Shown: positions 60,681 through 64,000 of the stretch, one piece after another
How the letters are laid out: the number at the start of each line of letters is the position of its first letter
Numbering within the stretch: position 1 is the stretch's first letter
From: Pseudeuparius sepicola
Taxonomy: Eukaryota > Arthropoda > Insecta > Coleoptera > Anthribidae
DNA length: 64,000 nucleotides
Assembly (NCBI GenBank): GCA_963920635.1
Contig: OY987301.1
Location: 16,534,501 to 16,598,500, forward strand
Direction: 5' to 3'
The notes under the pieces: generated by a model
Databases searched by the model: none
What the model saw: only the letters and a program-made list of their open reading frames with translations
Told to the model about the DNA's origin: nothing
Position numbers and translations under genes: made by a program

Positions 60681-61495
60681 AATGCTCGGAAATTTATTTT
60701 ACGCAGAACACAAAGTACAATAATCATCCAGAAACTGCCTTATTTTTCCAGTAATTGTGTACTAGGTACGGCTGCGGCCTGCGCCCAATTTGAACTTGCA
60801 ATGTCTTGGGGGTTTCTGAGAGGCCATCCGGCTACATGCTTGCTGCCAGCCGCGTTCGTCTGCCTTCCCTTCAACGTCGGCTCTTTTGAAATGCGATGTG
60901 CGGGGCGGGAAAGGGCGGTGTTGCCGGATGTCGCCGGGTCTCCCTCATTTCGGCATAGAGTTCAGACGGTCTTGGAAGTTCAAATTGGCCGCAGCTGTAC
61001 GAACCAAATCTGGAAAGTATCATGGTGAGAAAGTAGATCCACAGATATCGATGAATCCAGAAAACAACTTTCCAGACATATATCTAGGTTATTGGCAAAT
61101 TTTGGGCAAAGTAATGAAATATAATGACATCTCAATGATATGTCTAAAATAGTAGGTAATATATGCAAAGGACGAGACTGAAGGCCGAGTAAAAATATCA
61201 TTCGGGTGCGCTAAAGGCGCTTTGCACACGAGTTGCTTACAATATTTTGTTTACAACCGTATTAGGTATATAAAAAAGCAAGCCGAGCTTAAATCATTCG
61301 ACTATAAATAATTATTTACCATCCTATGACTTGATGACGTTTCATTTTCTTCTTCATCAAGCGCCGGAAATCATAGTGCGCAAAGTAGGAACTTATTTTG
61401 CACACTAGAAGTACCTATTTTGCGCACTCTTTTGAGACAGTGAAAAAAATCCAGTAGCTACGCGCCTCAGGATATAAAAATGCTCAGTAAATAAT

Positions 61496-61849
61496 AGCCT
61501 TCTCAACCGAAGTGTATATAGAATTTTTTTTACTACTAACATTGAAATATTGCCATATTTTACATATTTGATTAGATTTGAGTTCAGCTGTCAAGCTGAT
61601 AAAATGTCATATAGAAAATTTTTCATTATTTACCTAGGTATTTTTTTATTATCATTATTTACCTAGGGAAAGAAATAGTACTTCTCATTAGAGGAATGAA
61701 AAATTTTCTTTATGTCATTTAAAAATCAGTTTCATTTTATCAGCTTGACAACTGAACTCCCAGGCTAAATATTATCAAATATGTAAAATATCTCAATATT
61801 TCAATGTTAGTAGTAAAAAAAATCTATATACACTTCGGTTGAGAAGGCT
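61496..61849. mobile_element. Foldback element, 354 bp
   Basis: AGCCTTCTCAACCGAAGTGT and its exact inverse bound arms of ~150 bp that also share TTTACATATTTGATTA-like and CAGCTTGACAACTGAACTC-like sequence. The centre has a TTTACCTAGG repeat. Non-coding. Confidence 0.8.
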
Positions 61850-62166
61850 CACTTCTCTCAATATCTCAACTTCTCTCATATACTATTATTTTAGCAAGAT
61901 GCTATTCAATACTTACACTTTTTTTATAATTGCTTAGGTACATAAATTTTAATACCAACATTTCATTGTAGCTGAATTCGACATTGGTCTTCCTTTTGTT
62001 CTTTTTCCTCCGACAATAATGGTTTCTATGACAAACCATTGTCTTCAGAGCAAAAAAAGGGAATGGTGGACCAACTTCACTTATTAATTACTCAAAAATT
62101 TTTCTTTCAATTTCAATAATTTAAATTTTTTGACCATCTATATTAGGTAACAGTTCTATAACCTAT

Positions 62167-62800
62167 TTTTCTTGAAATCGGCAGTGAAGTGTCTCAAAAT
62201 CGCCATTAAAAGCTTAGAAATCGGCACTGAAGTAGCCCATTATTGTACGATTTTTTGAATAAGTAGGTATGTAGGCCTTGGCGACATGTAAACATCAAAC
62301 GTCAGACGCGGAGCCATCGCCCGTCAAAAGTGACCACATTTTCAAAACCCGGTCAATAAAGGCCCATTTAACTTTTCGTACACATTGCGAATTTGTTACC
62401 TATAGCAGCGCAATCTTTCAGTATAAATAATTTAGTAGGTTTGAATATGAATCTATTTTACATGGAGGCTGCACAACAGGCAGCAGTTTGAATTTTCTGT
62501 CAGAAAGTGGCATGTCTCGTCATACTTGACCTAGGTAGAGCAATCGTCGAAGTCAAGCAACGCAACGCAGCGCGCAGTCGGCAGTCGGTTCATGGACGGG
62601 TGATCCCTATTATGATTATTTCTTTGCATAATAAAACTTTTTTTTTTTCGATTTAAAAAAATATAATATGTACCTCGGCACTGAAGTTCTTTTTATGACT
62701 CATGTGGTTTATTTGCCTCGGCCAGAGGCCTCGGCAACGAAATTCCACATGAGTCCTGAAAAGTAGAACTTCAATGCCTTGGTACATAAATAACTATTAT
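62167..62800 (+). repeat. Family B repeat, copy 3
   Basis: Same orientation and landmarks as copy 1 (7217-7830): CTTGAAATCGGCA, TTGTACGATTTTTT, ATCAAACGTCAGACGCGGAG, and the CATGTGG/CCACATG hairpin near the right end. Small indels; CAACGCAACGCAGCGCGCAG is expanded relative to copy 1. Confidence 0.75.
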
Positions 62801-63685
62801 CTCATGAATAATGAATAATGATCAAATGAATAACTCCGCCAAATTAAAAATGGCGGCCTCAAAATTTTTTAATACAATGGAAGACTATATCCAAAAAAAT
62901 ACAACTTTCCACTCGCAGTGCTGAATTTTCTATAAATAAATTCAATTTTCGTAATTTGTTCAAGAAATTTAGATGATTTGTTAAAGGAGATTATTGCGTG
63001 AGAAAATTTGTATCATGCATCACACTTTTCATGATTAAATGTATTCTAAAATTGCATAAGAAATATTTGCTTCCCTGACATAAACGATTGCAAGAAAATA
63101 GTGTTCGGTAAGATTTTGTGGTGTTAAAAGCTTTTTCGCGAGTTAAAAAGATTCGCCCTTTTGCCCTTTTCAAGCATTCTGTATTAGATTTGGTGACTGA
63201 GGAGCTGTACATGAAGCTAAATATAAAGCTGGATATTGTGTGGTATGTAAAAAGTGATGAGTGTTAAAAGTGTCCATTTGCGGGTAACTTATAAATTCCT
63301 ATGCATCTGTCAATAAGAAGTCAATTTTTTAATTTAATGATGATTTGCTTCTACTTACATCTCAAGACCAACAATAAGTATTAGGTTGTGCTTAGATTCA
63401 AAAGGTACATAAAATCAAAATTACTTACAGACTCTTTTGATTATTTCGTAGTAAGTTTTGAAACAGTTTTGTAGTAGGTATGTGTAACGGTTCCAGCGTG
63501 TCGTTTAGGTTTATATTCAATACAAGTTTGCATTATGCAGATATTACTAAATATTTTTGATCCTGAACATAACAGGGTCTTAAAACTAAAACAATTCTGC
63601 AACGAACAGGATTTCTTTACTTACCAAGAAAAAGAGAGGAAATTTAATGGTACATACATACGTATTATTAACGGGATCAAACTAT
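62801..63685. other. Stretch without a supported feature
   Basis: AT-rich; no gene, RNA or repeat I can support. Confidence 0.5.
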
Positions 63686-63729
63686 CGTTGACTGACGTAT
63701 TTATAATAATAATAATATATCAGTCAACG
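63686..63729. mobile_element. MITE, family A, 44-bp minimal copy
   Basis: The two CGTTGACTGA ends of family A face each other across an 18-20 bp AT-rich centre (TAATAATAATAATATA). No clear target duplication is visible. Confidence 0.7.
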
Positions 63730-64000
63730 ATTATATGCCCAGTTAATTAGGTATAGTTTTTCTATCTTTGACAAAAAAGGAACTTTGCTTAGCTATCTGG
63801 CTAACTCTAAGCGACTTGGATGATGTTTATATCGATAGTTAAACCACAGAGAAGACGACCAGAATACAGAGAATCCATCTTGTCAAATATGCCAAATGGA
63901 GCCCAACTTTTACGTAATTTTTCACACACCCGATAGGAACTATAAAGTAGACTGCGTTCTTCATTTATTATAGATTAATTTAAAACCGAGAAAGAAGGTC

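Noticed and set aside
60391..61152. Frames of 73-88 codons in a GC-richer stretch
   Set aside because: Overlap a MITE or give three unrelated frames over the same bases; no family recognised.

Overview
The window is nuclear DNA of an insect. The evidence is short introns with GT-AG boundaries, AT-rich spacers full of small inverted-repeat transposons, a GCN1 gene with 17 exons in view, an NF-YB gene, and a secreted nuclease of the insect dsRNase type. A beetle is plausible, but that is inference from overall character only.

Layout. 1-12631 (+): the 3' part of GCN1 (1918 residues to the stop), with transposon remnants in its large introns. 12632-18704: intergenic sequence carrying a complete-ended pogo/Tigger-type transposon (14292-18175). 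18705-19402 (-): a complete four-exon NF-YB gene. 20803-26074: a P-element/THAP-type transposon with 32-bp perfect terminal repeats and a 7-bp target duplication; its transposase is frameshifted, and a foldback element with its own 8-bp target duplication sits inside it. 26100-28310: more foldback DNA and one tRNA-Pro-like gene. 29218-30347 (+): the main exon of a DNA/RNA non-specific endonuclease (dsRNase). 30811-32457: a long foldback containing a near-perfect palindrome with about 405-bp arms.

33033-55688 is the most interesting part. It holds five genes for small secreted proteins, all without cysteine in the mature chain. One is a Tyr/Gln/Pro repeat protein (-). Four are paralogues of a glutamine-rich family arranged as two head-to-head pairs (39233-46750 and 49601-55688), the product of a segmental duplication with patchwork identity that looks like gene conversion. 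All five promoters have a GATA-type site 9-13 nt upstream of the TATA box, so co-expression, perhaps in gut or gland, is a reasonable guess. I do not recognise these families.

55800-64000 has no gene I can support. It holds a duplicated satellite-like block, several miniature inverted-repeat elements, the third copy of a ~0.6-kb repeat family, and a 44-bp minimal copy of a MITE family whose three longer copies lie elsewhere in the window.

Frameshifts in the two transposases fall at or beside short single-base runs, whereas GCN1, NF-YB and the secreted-protein genes are open throughout. Either the transposons are decaying or the assembly is poorly polished in repeats.
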